Shown here one piece after another: positions 26,540 through 34,806 of a stretch of 64,000 nt of DNA. Below the pieces are notes generated by a model, which was not told where the DNA came from, did no database searches, and worked only from the letters and a program-made list of their open reading frames with translations. This stretch comes from Kocuria salsicia (GTDB lineage Bacteria; Actinomycetota; Actinomycetes; Actinomycetales; Micrococcaceae). Position numbers and translations under genes: made by a program. The stretch's first letter is position 1. Each line of letters opens with the position of its first letter. Where the stretch lies: NCBI RefSeq assembly GCF_007681555.1, contig NZ_VELE01000001.1, positions 558,001-622,000 on the forward strand, given 5' to 3'.

Positions 26540-27559
26540 TCAGTACTCGATGACCACGCGGCCATCGATCTTGCCGTGTGACATCTCCTCGAAAATGGCG
26601 TTGATGTCCTCGAGGGGACGCTTGCTGAAGGTGGGGTGGATCTTGCCAGCCGCGTAGAACTCGAGGGCCTCGATCATGTCCTGCCGTGTGCCCACGATCG
26701 ATCCGCGGATCGTGAGTCCCTTGAGCACGATGTCGAAGATCGGAGCGGGGAAGTCGCCCGGAGGCAGGCCGTTGAACACAATCGTCCCGCCGCGACGCGT
26801 CATGTTGATCGCCTGCCCGAAGGCCTGGGGGTGGACCGCGGTCACGAGCACTCCGTGGCTGCCCCCGATTTCCTGCTGGATGACCTCCGCGGGGTCCTCC
26901 GCGAATGCGTTGACAGTGAGCTCGGCACCGTGCTGCTTCGCGAGAGCGAGCTTGTCGTCGGCGACGTCCACCGCCACCACGCGCATACCCATGGCCACCG
27001 CATACTGCACTGCGATGTGCCCGAGACCGCCGATCCCGGAGATCACGACCCACTGACCGGGCTTGACCTCCGTGCGCTTGAGTCCCTTGTAGACGGTGAC
27101 GCCCGCGCACAGGACGGGGGCGATCTCGTAGGGATCGGCGCCCTCCGGGATGATGGCCGCATAGCGCGCGTCCACGAGCATGTACTCGCCGAACGAGCCG
27201 TCAACGCCGTAGCCACCGTTGACCTGCTCCTCGCAGAGCGTCTCCCAACCCTGGCGGCAGTGCTCGCAGTGGCCGCACGCGGACCACAGCCACGCGTTGC
27301 CGACCATCTGCCCGACCTCGATCTCCGTGACTCCCTCGCCCACCTTTTCCACGATGCCCACGCCCTCGTGGCCCGGGATCAGGGGGAGCTTCGGCTTGAC
27401 GGGCCAGTCGCCGCCCGCGGCGTGGAGATCCGTGTGGCAGACCCCGGAGGCGATGAGCTTCACCAGCGCCTGGTTCGGTCCGGGTTCGGGGATCTCGTTC
27501 GGCCCCACGACCAGGTCCTCGCCGAATCCCTTGACAACTGCCGCGTTCATGGAAGACAT
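26540..27559 (-). CDS. adhP: Zinc-dependent alcohol dehydrogenase AdhP-type
   Basis: A 339-residue medium-chain dehydrogenase that oxidises primary alcohols to aldehydes with NAD. The catalytic zinc ligands are in GVCHTDLHAAGGDW and PGHEGVG, the structural zinc site is CGHCEHCRQGWETLC, and the Rossmann motif is GIGGLGH. ATG at 27559 with GAGGAG 7 bases upstream. The gene just upstream on the same strand encodes a GAF regulator of the kind often paired with alcohol and aldehyde dehydrogenases. The intervening 150 bases carry repeated GTCCAC boxes. Confidence 0.92.
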   Translation of the reverse strand: MSSMNAAVVKGFGEDLVVGPNEIPEPGPNQALVKLIASGVCHTDLHAAGGDWPVKPKLPLIPGHEGVGIVEKVGEGVTEIEVGQMVGNAWLWSACGHCEHCRQGWETLCEEQVNGGYGVDGSFGEYMLVDARYAAIIPEGADPYEIAPVLCAGVTVYKGLKRTEVKPGQWVVISGIGGLGHIAVQYAVAMGMRVVAVDVADDKLALAKQHGAELTVNAFAEDPAEVIQQEIGGSHGVLVTAVHPQAFGQAINMTRRGGTIVFNGLPPGDFPAPIFDIVLKGLTIRGSIVGTRQDMIEALEFYAAGKIHPTFSKRPLEDINAIFEEMSHGKIDGRVVIEY

Positions 27560-27582
27560 GTCCAACTCCTCGTTGAGTTCTC

Positions 27583-27632
27583 TGTGTCCACGTCCGGTGG
27601 GAACGACGGGTGTGGACGAGGTCCGTGTCCAC
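27583..27632. promoter_or_regulatory. Repeated GTCCAC boxes upstream of adhP
   Basis: TGTGTCCAC (27583-27591), the inverted TGTGGAC (27611-27617) and GTGTCCACC (27625-27632) make three copies of one box within 50 bases, 24 bases upstream of the adhP start. The last two form an inverted repeat with an 8-base gap. They could be binding sites for the adjacent GAF regulator. Confidence 0.4.
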
Positions 27633-27709
27633 CCTGTCCGACCGTCCGGTCCGTGATGTCCTTCGACGCTACCGAGAGCAAGGTTGCAGGAGGGTTGCAA
27701 CGTCGGATC

Positions 27710-29059
27710 TCAGCGTTCGAGGGACTCGAGGCGGACGATGGCCGCGCAACGTTCCGGAGCAGCCCTGGGAGCCCGAGCAAGAACGGCCATGAGCACCTCG
27801 GAATCCGCGTGGGCCTCCGGGAGGGTCGAGTAGTGCCACAGCTGCGACCACGATCCCGCCTGCAGGACCGTCTCGCGCAGCAGCGCGGACACCTCGTCAC
27901 GGATCTCCCTGATTCCGGGAGCCTCGGAACCGGGAAGAAGCTGGCCGCGGTAGTGGTGCATTGCGGCGGCGAGATCCCCGAGGCCCAGCGCTCGGTGGCA
28001 CAGTGCGACGTCGCTGACCAGTGACCCTGTCAACCGGTACGGCCGGGATGCCACGCCGATGAGGCCGTCCCCGTGGAGCAGAATCCCCTTGCGGAGACGG
28101 GCGATCTCCGCCCGGACCGTGACCTCCTGACCGCCACCGGGACACAACGCCTCGGCGAGTTCCGCCGCGCTGAGGCCGCCGGCGTGCCAGTGCAGCAGAG
28201 TGAGCAACTCGGCGTGGCGGGTCGAGAGGTCCCGGCTCTGCCCTCCCCAGCCGATGGTTGCGGGAGGGGCACCGGTGACCCGCAGCCGGACCGTGGATGC
28301 CTCTGTCCGAGGCAACCCGGCGTTCACCGCCGTCGCGCGAGACGCCACGGTTCTGCCGAGATCCTCACGCGCTCTGCCTGCCCACCCACGACCCGCTGCG
28401 CGCGGGTCCAGCAGAGATCCGAGCTCTCGAGTCACGGCCTGGGACGTGCACTCGAGAAGGGGCAGCACGAGGGACGACACCGCGTCCTCGCCACCCGTGA
28501 CGTCGATGACGCCGATCACCTCTCCCGTGACGGGATGCAGGACGGGCACCGCACTGCAGCTCCACTGCTGCGCCGGGGCCGCAAAGTGCTCGGCCTGGCT
28601 GACCTGGACGCCCGTTCGACTCGCAATGGCCAGTCCTGGGGCAGAGGTCCCCATCGCGGCCTCGGACCAGTCCACGCCCGGTGCGAATCCCATCCCCTCG
28701 GCCCGGCGACGGGTGTCTCCGCCGCCCTCGACCCACAGCAGTGTTCCGTGGGCGTCGCTGAGTGCCACGAGCAGCCCTGCTCGAGTTGCAGGCTCGACGA
28801 GCCGCGTGTGGAGAAGCCCCAGGACGTCGTGGAACGGGTGGGCGCGGCGTGCCTCCTCCAGGCCGGCCCGCTCGTGGACAGTCTGGACGAGGACGCCCTC
28901 CGGTGACTCCAGGTGGCGCACGGAACGGATCCAGGAGCGCAGCACCACGTCCCGCACCGCCGGGGTACGGTCACCGTCGATTGCCAGGCGGTCCAGCCCC
29001 GCGTGTGCCCTGCGCACCTCGCGCTGGTAGTCGTGGTCGGAGAGGAAGGCGTCGAACAT
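27710..29059 (-). CDS. GAF-domain transcriptional regulator
   Basis: A 449-residue regulator. The N-terminal half (residues about 20-260) is the AcoR-like sensor region with a GAF domain (LGLLHTRLVEPATRAGLLVALSD, EGMGFAPGVDWSEAAMGTSAPG, FAAPAQQWSCSAVPVLHPVTGE). No sigma-54 AAA+ domain follows. Instead a winged-helix-like C-terminus appears (RHAELLTLLHWHAGGLSAAE, EVTVRAEIARLRKG). Such proteins activate neighbouring alcohol or aldehyde dehydrogenase genes in response to metabolites. Its ATG has no ribosome-binding site of its own but overlaps the stop of a short upstream ORF (TGATG). Confidence 0.85.
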   Translation of the reverse strand: MFDAFLSDHDYQREVRRAHAGLDRLAIDGDRTPAVRDVVLRSWIRSVRHLESPEGVLVQTVHERAGLEEARRAHPFHDVLGLLHTRLVEPATRAGLLVALSDAHGTLLWVEGGGDTRRRAEGMGFAPGVDWSEAAMGTSAPGLAIASRTGVQVSQAEHFAAPAQQWSCSAVPVLHPVTGEVIGVIDVTGGEDAVSSLVLPLLECTSQAVTRELGSLLDPRAAGRGWAGRAREDLGRTVASRATAVNAGLPRTEASTVRLRVTGAPPATIGWGGQSRDLSTRHAELLTLLHWHAGGLSAAELAEALCPGGGQEVTVRAEIARLRKGILLHGDGLIGVASRPYRLTGSLVSDVALCHRALGLGDLAAAMHHYRGQLLPGSEAPGIREIRDEVSALLRETVLQAGSWSQLWHYSTLPEAHADSEVLMAVLARAPRAAPERCAAIVRLESLER

Positions 29060-29151
29060 CAGGTCACCACCAAACCCCACCCTGCGGTGCGGGCACCGGT
29101 GCAGACACGCCCGTCCCGCAGGACCAGCGGGATGACCACGGTGTGGCCCAT
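29059..29151 (-). CDS. Short upstream peptide ORF, coupled to the GAF regulator
   Basis: A 30-codon ORF (MGHTVVIPLVLRDGRVCTG...) with GGAGGT 7 bases upstream of its ATG, better than any ribosome-binding site of the regulator. Its TGA overlaps the regulator ATG. It may be a leader peptide or simply the landing site for ribosomes translating the regulator. An in-frame TGA 60-odd bases upstream of its ATG limits it. Not a recognised protein. Confidence 0.5.
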   Translation of the reverse strand: MGHTVVIPLVLRDGRVCTGARTAGWGLVVT

Positions 29152-29545
29152 GCCCTTCACCTCCAACGAGCCGAGCGGGTTGAGCCTCGCTCAACCTCGT
29201 CTCGAACCTACTGAGGTCGTGGAATCCGTACAAGGATCCGGGGCAACTCGCCCCGGCGTGACACCACCAGCTCCCGAACGCGACGGTGTGCAGACTGACC
29301 CGCACGGCCGCGGAAGTGGAGGACCCCGGAGGCGCCAGTCGTGCGGCGTAAAACACGTTCGGCGACCTCCCAGGAAGCTGTGATCGCACGTAGGGTGGAT
29401 CTGGCCCACCGCGGGCGGTGGCCGGGGCGTGAGACGGCCCGATCGTCGCCGGGCGCGGCCGGACGCAGCGCCCCCGCCGCAAGGGACGCGCCCTGCCCGG
29501 CACACGACGTCGTGGACCACCCCGCGCCGAACGGAGAAGAGAAGC
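29152..29545. other. Divergent intergenic region, no further gene seen
   Basis: The 394 bases between the upstream peptide ORF and the oligopeptide-binding protein contain promoters for both directions by position. I see no further coding signal, repeat or RNA structure; frames here are interrupted. The binding-protein ribosome-binding site GGAGAAGAGAAGC lies at its right end. Confidence 0.5.
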
Positions 29546-31186
29546 ATGCGCACCCGCACCACCCGTCTGCTCGCCCTGCCCGCAGCCCTCGCGGCCGCGA
29601 CCCTTGCGCTGAGCGGCTGCTCCGGCGCCCAGGACGCGCAGAGCACGCGGACCACCCTGAACTACGCGACCGGCGACGCCGAGCCCGAGTGCCTGGACCC
29701 GCACGTGGGCGGCAACTACCCGCAGGCGCTGCTGGGCACCAACTTCGCCGAGTCCCTGGTCAGCCGGGACAAGGACGGCAAGATCATCCCCTGGCTCGCG
29801 GAGTCCTGGAAGGAGTCGGCGGACGGGAAGACCTGGGAGTTCGTGCTCAAGGACGGCGTGAAGTTCACCGACGGCACGCCCCTGACGTGGGAGGCCGTGA
29901 AGGCGAACGTGGACCATCTGCTGGACCCGGACACCGCCTCCTCCACCGGCTACCTGGCCTTCCAGCAGATCGCAGACGTCACCCGCGGGGCGAACGACCA
30001 TGTGGCCGTGGTGCACCTGAAGCAGACGGACTCCGCGCTGCTGGAGTCCTTCGCGCAGCCCTGGAACGCCATCGAGTCCCCCACCGCGCTCAAGCGCCCC
30101 CAGGAGGAGAACTGTGCCTCCCCCGTGGGCACGGGCCCGTTCGTGGTGGACTCCTGGACCAAGCAGGACCGCGTGGTGCTCACGCGCAACGAGAACTACA
30201 CCTCCGCCCCGGCGGACGCCGCGAACCAGAACGGCCCGGCGAAGCTCCAGGAGATCGTCTGGCGCTTCATCCCGGACGCCACCACCCGGTACAACGCGCT
30301 GTCCTCCGGCGAGGTGGACGTGATCGACAACGCCCAGCCCAACAACATCACCGCGGCCGGGGACAACTCCGGGCTCGAGGACCTCAACGCCCCGCGCCCC
30401 GGCTCCTCCAACCGCATCGAGCTGAACTCCGGGCACGCGCCGTTCAACGACAAGAAGGTACGGGAGGCCTTCATCCGCGCCGCGAACGTGGACGACGGGA
30501 TCCAGTCCCTGTTCATGGGCACGGCGCCGCGCTCCACCTCCGCGCTGGGCTCCACCGAGCCGCTGAGCAAGGACATGCCGGGCTCCTACCCCCACGACGT
30601 CGACGCCGCCAACCGGTTGCTGGACGAGGCCGGCTGGACGAAGGGCTCGGACGGCATCCGCGAGAAGGACGGGAAGAAGCTCACCGCGCGCTTCCCGGTG
30701 AGCACCAACCAGTCCATCCCGGCTGAGCAGTCGCTTTTCGAGCAGATCCAGGCCGGCGCCAAGGAGGTGGGCATCGACGTGAAGCTGCAGCCGGTGGACC
30801 TGCAGTCCTGGTACTCCGCGCTGGGCAAGGACGACTACGAGCTCGTGGACGCCCCCTACACCAAGGTGGGCCCGGACGTGCTGCGGATCCTGTACCACTC
30901 CGATTCGATCAAGCCCGCACCGTCCGGGTACTTCGCGAACCACGCCCAGATCGACGACGAGCAGCTGGACACGGTGCTCGACAAGGCCCGCGCTTCCACG
31001 GACGCGGACGAGCGCGCGAAGCTCTACGAGCAGGCCCAGCAGATCATCGCGGACGCCCAGGTGATCCTGCCCCTGTACGACCAGCAGAACCACTTCCTGC
31101 ACTCCACCGGGGTCAAGGGCCTGCGCGCGCTGCCCACCGTCAACACTCCCACGTTCCTGGACGTGGAACCGCTGCCCGCCTCGTGA
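29546..31186 (+). CDS. ABC transporter substrate-binding lipoprotein, family 5
   Basis: A 546-residue peptide/nickel-type binding protein (SBP family 5). A signal peptide ends in the lipobox LSGC at residue 22, so it is a membrane-anchored lipoprotein. The family entry is CLDPHVGGNYPQALLGTNFAESL, followed by the usual GKTWEFVLKDGVKFTDGTPL and the GPFVVDSW core. ATG at 29546 with GGAGAAG upstream. First gene of a four-gene import operon; oligopeptides or nickel-type ligands are possible cargoes. Confidence 0.92.
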   Translation: MRTRTTRLLALPAALAAATLALSGCSGAQDAQSTRTTLNYATGDAEPECLDPHVGGNYPQALLGTNFAESLVSRDKDGKIIPWLAESWKESADGKTWEFVLKDGVKFTDGTPLTWEAVKANVDHLLDPDTASSTGYLAFQQIADVTRGANDHVAVVHLKQTDSALLESFAQPWNAIESPTALKRPQEENCASPVGTGPFVVDSWTKQDRVVLTRNENYTSAPADAANQNGPAKLQEIVWRFIPDATTRYNALSSGEVDVIDNAQPNNITAAGDNSGLEDLNAPRPGSSNRIELNSGHAPFNDKKVREAFIRAANVDDGIQSLFMGTAPRSTSALGSTEPLSKDMPGSYPHDVDAANRLLDEAGWTKGSDGIREKDGKKLTARFPVSTNQSIPAEQSLFEQIQAGAKEVGIDVKLQPVDLQSWYSALGKDDYELVDAPYTKVGPDVLRILYHSDSIKPAPSGYFANHAQIDDEQLDTVLDKARASTDADERAKLYEQAQQIIADAQVILPLYDQQNHFLHSTGVKGLRALPTVNTPTFLDVEPLPAS

Positions 31187-31221
31187 GCGCCCGCAGCGCG
31201 AGCCGGGAACCGGTGGGCTGA

Positions 31222-32175
31222 GTGGCCACCGCGACCGTGCATCGGCGTCGGCCCTGGCGCCCCGTCCTGATCCGTCTGGGCGGGGCGCTGGTGGCGCTGT
31301 GGCTCGTGGCCACCGTGGCGTTCGGGGTGCTGCAGCTGCTGCCCGGCGACCCGGCTGAGGCCGCCCTGGGCGGGCCCGGCTCGCAGGCGAGCGCCGAAGC
31401 CCTGCAGGCAGCCCGCGAGCAGTACGGCCTGGACCGGGCGCTGCCCGTCCAGTACCTCGCCTACCTCGGCCGCGTGCTCACCGGGGACCTGGGCACGAGC
31501 TACTCGCACCGCGCACCCGTCACCGAGGTCATGGCCCCGCTGATCGGCCCCACCCTGACGCTGGCCGTGCTGGCCCTGCTGTGCGCGTGGCTGCTCGCGC
31601 TGGGCACCGCGATGGTGGCCACGGGGACGTCCCGGCTCGCCGCGCGCGTGGCCTCCGCAGTGGAGATCGTGGCCTCGGTGCTGCCGGGCTTCTGGCTCGC
31701 CTCCGTGCTGATCATCGTCTTCGCCACGCACCTGGGCTGGTTCCCGCCGGTCTCCGACGCCACGCCGCGCGGCCTGGTGCTGCCTGTGCTCTCCCTGGCG
31801 GTCCCGCTGGCGGGCTACCTGTCCCAGACCATGCGCGAGGCCATGCTCACCGCCCTGGACTCCCCCTTCGCCCTCGCCGCCCGTACCCGCGGTGAGACCC
31901 GCGGGGGACTGCGCGTGCGCCATGCCCTGCGCCACGGTCTGGTGCCCGGCATCAACCTCTCCGGGTGGTCCTTCGGCTACCTGATCTCCGGGGCGGTGGT
32001 GATCGAGACGGTGTTCGCGCGGCCCGGTCTGGGGCGCTCTCTGGTCTCCGCAGTGACTTCCCGGGACGTTCCCCTCGTGCTCGGGGTGACGCTGTTCGCG
32101 GCACTCGGGTACGTGCTCGTCACCATGGCCGCGGACGCCCTGACCGCCGCCGTCGACACCCGGGGGGCCTCGTGA
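31222..32175 (+). CDS. ABC transporter permease (DppB-type)
   Basis: A 317-residue inner-membrane permease with six helices. The basic start MATATVHRRRPWRPVLIRLGG is followed by LLPGDPAEAALGG and DRALPVQYLAYLGRVLTGDLG, the signature of DppB-type permeases, and by the cytoplasmic coupling loop ARTRGETRGGLRVRHALRHGL that contacts the ATPase. GTG start at 31222. Ends in a GTGA overlap with the next permease. Confidence 0.92.
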   Translation: MATATVHRRRPWRPVLIRLGGALVALWLVATVAFGVLQLLPGDPAEAALGGPGSQASAEALQAAREQYGLDRALPVQYLAYLGRVLTGDLGTSYSHRAPVTEVMAPLIGPTLTLAVLALLCAWLLALGTAMVATGTSRLAARVASAVEIVASVLPGFWLASVLIIVFATHLGWFPPVSDATPRGLVLPVLSLAVPLAGYLSQTMREAMLTALDSPFALAARTRGETRGGLRVRHALRHGLVPGINLSGWSFGYLISGAVVIETVFARPGLGRSLVSAVTSRDVPLVLGVTLFAALGYVLVTMAADALTAAVDTRGAS

Positions 32176-33065
32176 GCGCCGTCCCCTCCCTGGACGCCCC
32201 GGATCGCCGGGCACGACGGCGCCGCACGCCCGGCTCCCAAGCACCGGGCCCCCTGGCCTCGCAGATCGGTCTGTGGGTGCTGCTGGCGTGCGCCGCGGTG
32301 CTCGCCCTCGCGGGCCTGTTCCCGGGGCTGCTCGCTCCCGGTGATCCGCTCGCGGTCGACCCCGCGCAGGCGTTCCAGGCCCCCGGCTGGAGCCACCCGT
32401 TCGGCACCGACGAGTCCGGCCGGAACGTCTTCACCCGCGTGGTCCACGGCGCCGGGCCCTCCCTGTTCATCGGCGTGGCGGCCACCGTGCTGGGCGTGGG
32501 ACTGGGCGCGGTGCTCGGACTGCTCACCGGCCTGGGGCGACGCTGGCTGGACGCCGCCGGGTCACGGCTGATCGACGCCATGCTCGCCTTCCCCACCCTG
32601 CTGCTCGCGCTGCTGCTGATCGCCGTGCGCGGACCCGGCGTGGCCGGCGTCGTCGTGGCCGTGGGACTTTCCTCAGCCCCCGGCTACGCGCGCCTGCTGC
32701 GCGCCGAGGTGCGCCGCGTCTCCCGCTCGGGGCATGTAGAGGCCGCGCGGATGCTGGGCCACTCCCCCCTGCGCATCGTCGTGCGCCATGTGCTGCCCGG
32801 GGCGCTCGGGCCACTTCTCGCCGTCGCCACCCTGGGGCTTGGGCAGGCGATCGTGTGGTCCTCGGCGCTCGGCTACCTGGGGCTCGGCGCACCGCCGCCC
32901 GCGCCGGAGTGGGGCGCGATGCTCAACGCCGGGCGCACGTACGTCACCAGCGCGTGGTGGATGACAGTCTTCCCGGGCCTGGCCATCGTGGCGGTCGGAG
33001 TGGTGGCAACCCTCCTGGGACGCAGGCTCTCCGCGCACCTGGCGGGACGGAGCGCCGGTGGCTGA
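32172..33065 (+). CDS. ABC transporter permease (DppC-type)
   Basis: A 297-residue partner permease with an N-terminal helix and the DppC entry HPFGTDESGRNVFTRVVHGA, then four or five further helices and the coupling loop ARMLGHSPLRIVVRHVLPG. GTG start overlapping the stop of the first permease. The 8-base overlap with the ATPase that follows makes the operon translationally coupled throughout. Confidence 0.92.
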   Translation: MSAVPSLDAPDRRARRRRTPGSQAPGPLASQIGLWVLLACAAVLALAGLFPGLLAPGDPLAVDPAQAFQAPGWSHPFGTDESGRNVFTRVVHGAGPSLFIGVAATVLGVGLGAVLGLLTGLGRRWLDAAGSRLIDAMLAFPTLLLALLLIAVRGPGVAGVVVAVGLSSAPGYARLLRAEVRRVSRSGHVEAARMLGHSPLRIVVRHVLPGALGPLLAVATLGLGQAIVWSSALGYLGLGAPPPAPEWGAMLNAGRTYVTSAWWMTVFPGLAIVAVGVVATLLGRRLSAHLAGRSAGG

Positions 33066-34770
33066 GGATCCGGTGGTCAGCGCCCGAAACCTGCGGGTGT
33101 GCTTCGGGGACGTGGCGGCGGTCCGGGGCGTGGACCTCGTGCTGCCCCGCGGGCGCGCCGTGGCACTCGTGGGTGAGTCCGGGTCCGGCAAGTCCGTGAC
33201 GGCGCGCGCGCTGATCGGCCTCACCGGGGGCGTCGTCACCGCGGACGAGCTGCGGATCGCGGGACACGACGTCGCCGGGCTGGGCGAACGCGGATCCCGC
33301 GCCGAGCGCGCGTGGCGGCGGATCCGGGGGCGTGTGGTCGGCACCGTGCTGCAGGATGCCCTGGGCTCGCTGGATCCCCTGCGCCGCGTGGGTGCCGAGG
33401 TGGCCGACGCCGCCCGCCTGGCCGGCACCGCCGTGGACGTCCCCGCCCTGCTGGAGTCCGTGGGACTCGACCCGGCCGCGGCCCGGCGTCGCCCGGACGA
33501 GCTCTCCGGCGGCATGCGCCAACGCGCTCTCATTGCGGCGGCGCTCGCGGCGGACCCGGAGGTCGTCGTCGCGGACGAGCCCACCACCGCGCTGGACACC
33601 ACCCGCCAGGCCGTGGTGCTGGACCTGCTGCGGGCACGCGTGGACGCCGGCGGATCGCTGCTGTTCATCACGCACGACCTCGGTGCGGCGCGTCGCGTCG
33701 CGGACGACGTCGTGATCCTGGACGCCGGACGCGTTGTCGAGACCGGCCCGTTCCGTACGGTCATGGCCGACCCGGCCTCCACGGAGGGGCGCCGCCTGGT
33801 CGCCTCGGTTCCGTGGGGGCGGCCCCGCGGCGAGGCCCTGCTGCCCGACGCCGCGGCGCGGCTTCCCGGAGACGCGAGACCCGGCACCGTCGCCACGCAG
33901 GGCAACGCCCCAGCACCAGCCACCCCGGCTGTCTCGGTGGGTGGCGCCGTGCCAGGTCCCGCCTCCTCGTACCGCTCGGACCTTGCACCTCAGGAACCAG
34001 AACGCCGCGGCCTGGACGCACCGCGCGAGGCGAGCCCACTGCTCTCGGCCCGCGGCGTCGTCGTGCGCTACGGCGGTACCTCTGAGCCCGCGGTGCGAGG
34101 TGCCGACCTCACGCTGCGCGCCGGTCGGACCGTGGGGCTCGTGGGCGAATCCGGGTCCGGGAAGTCCACGCTGCTGCGGGCCCTTGCCGGGTTGCTGCCC
34201 GTCGAGTCCGGGGACGTGCTGCTGCGCGGTGAACCGTGGTCAGCGCTACCCGAACGGCGACGGCGAGCGCGCCGACGTCAGCTGGCCATGATCGTCCAGG
34301 ATCCGTTGGGATCCTTCGAACCGCGCTGGGACGTGGGCCAGGTGCTCACCGATGCGCTGGGGCGGCGCGATCCTCGGCGAGTCGCCGACCTGCTGGAATC
34401 CGTGCACCTGGACCCCACCGCCGCGCACGCCCGGCCGCGGACACTGTCCGGCGGTCAGCGGCAGCGGGTCGCCATTGCCCGGGCGCTCGCCGTGGAGCCC
34501 GCCGTGCTGCTCGCGGACGAGCCTGTCTCCGCGCTGGACGCCTCCGTGCAGGCGCAGGTTCTCGACCTCCTGGACGAGTTGCAGGCGCAGCGCGGACTCG
34601 GGATCGTGCTGGTCTCGCACGACCTCGGGGTGGTCCGGCACTCCTCCGACGACATTGTGGTGCTGCAGAACGGGCTGGTCGTCGAGTCCGGCCCCACCGA
34701 GGACGTCCTCTCGCACCCGACGCACCCGTTCACGAGGGAGCTGATCGACGCGGCGCCGCGGTTGGACTGA
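33058..34770 (+). CDS. Fused double ABC ATPase (DppD-DppF type)
   Basis: A 570-residue protein that carries both ATPase domains of the importer in one chain, fuelling transport by ATP hydrolysis. Domain 1: Walker A GESGSGKS (39-46), signature LSGGMRQRAL, Walker B VVADEP. Domain 2: Walker A GESGSGKS near 362-369, signature LSGGQRQRVA, Walker B LLADEP. A Pro/Ala-rich linker of about 60 residues joins them. DppD and DppF are usually separate proteins in enterobacteria; fusions are common in Actinobacteria. GTG start overlapping the permease. Confidence 0.93.
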   Translation: MAEDPVVSARNLRVCFGDVAAVRGVDLVLPRGRAVALVGESGSGKSVTARALIGLTGGVVTADELRIAGHDVAGLGERGSRAERAWRRIRGRVVGTVLQDALGSLDPLRRVGAEVADAARLAGTAVDVPALLESVGLDPAAARRRPDELSGGMRQRALIAAALAADPEVVVADEPTTALDTTRQAVVLDLLRARVDAGGSLLFITHDLGAARRVADDVVILDAGRVVETGPFRTVMADPASTEGRRLVASVPWGRPRGEALLPDAAARLPGDARPGTVATQGNAPAPATPAVSVGGAVPGPASSYRSDLAPQEPERRGLDAPREASPLLSARGVVVRYGGTSEPAVRGADLTLRAGRTVGLVGESGSGKSTLLRALAGLLPVESGDVLLRGEPWSALPERRRRARRRQLAMIVQDPLGSFEPRWDVGQVLTDALGRRDPRRVADLLESVHLDPTAAHARPRTLSGGQRQRVAIARALAVEPAVLLADEPVSALDASVQAQVLDLLDELQAQRGLGIVLVSHDLGVVRHSSDDIVVLQNGLVVESGPTEDVLSHPTHPFTRELIDAAPRLD

Positions 34771-34806
34771 GCTTGGCTGGACTGGGCGCGATTGGACTGG
34801 TTCTCG

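Noticed and set aside
29060-31102. Long reverse-strand open frame extending the GAF regulator upstream
   Set aside because: It runs antisense through the binding-protein gene and is rich in Val/Arg/Gly as expected for a shadow frame; the regulator begins at 29059.
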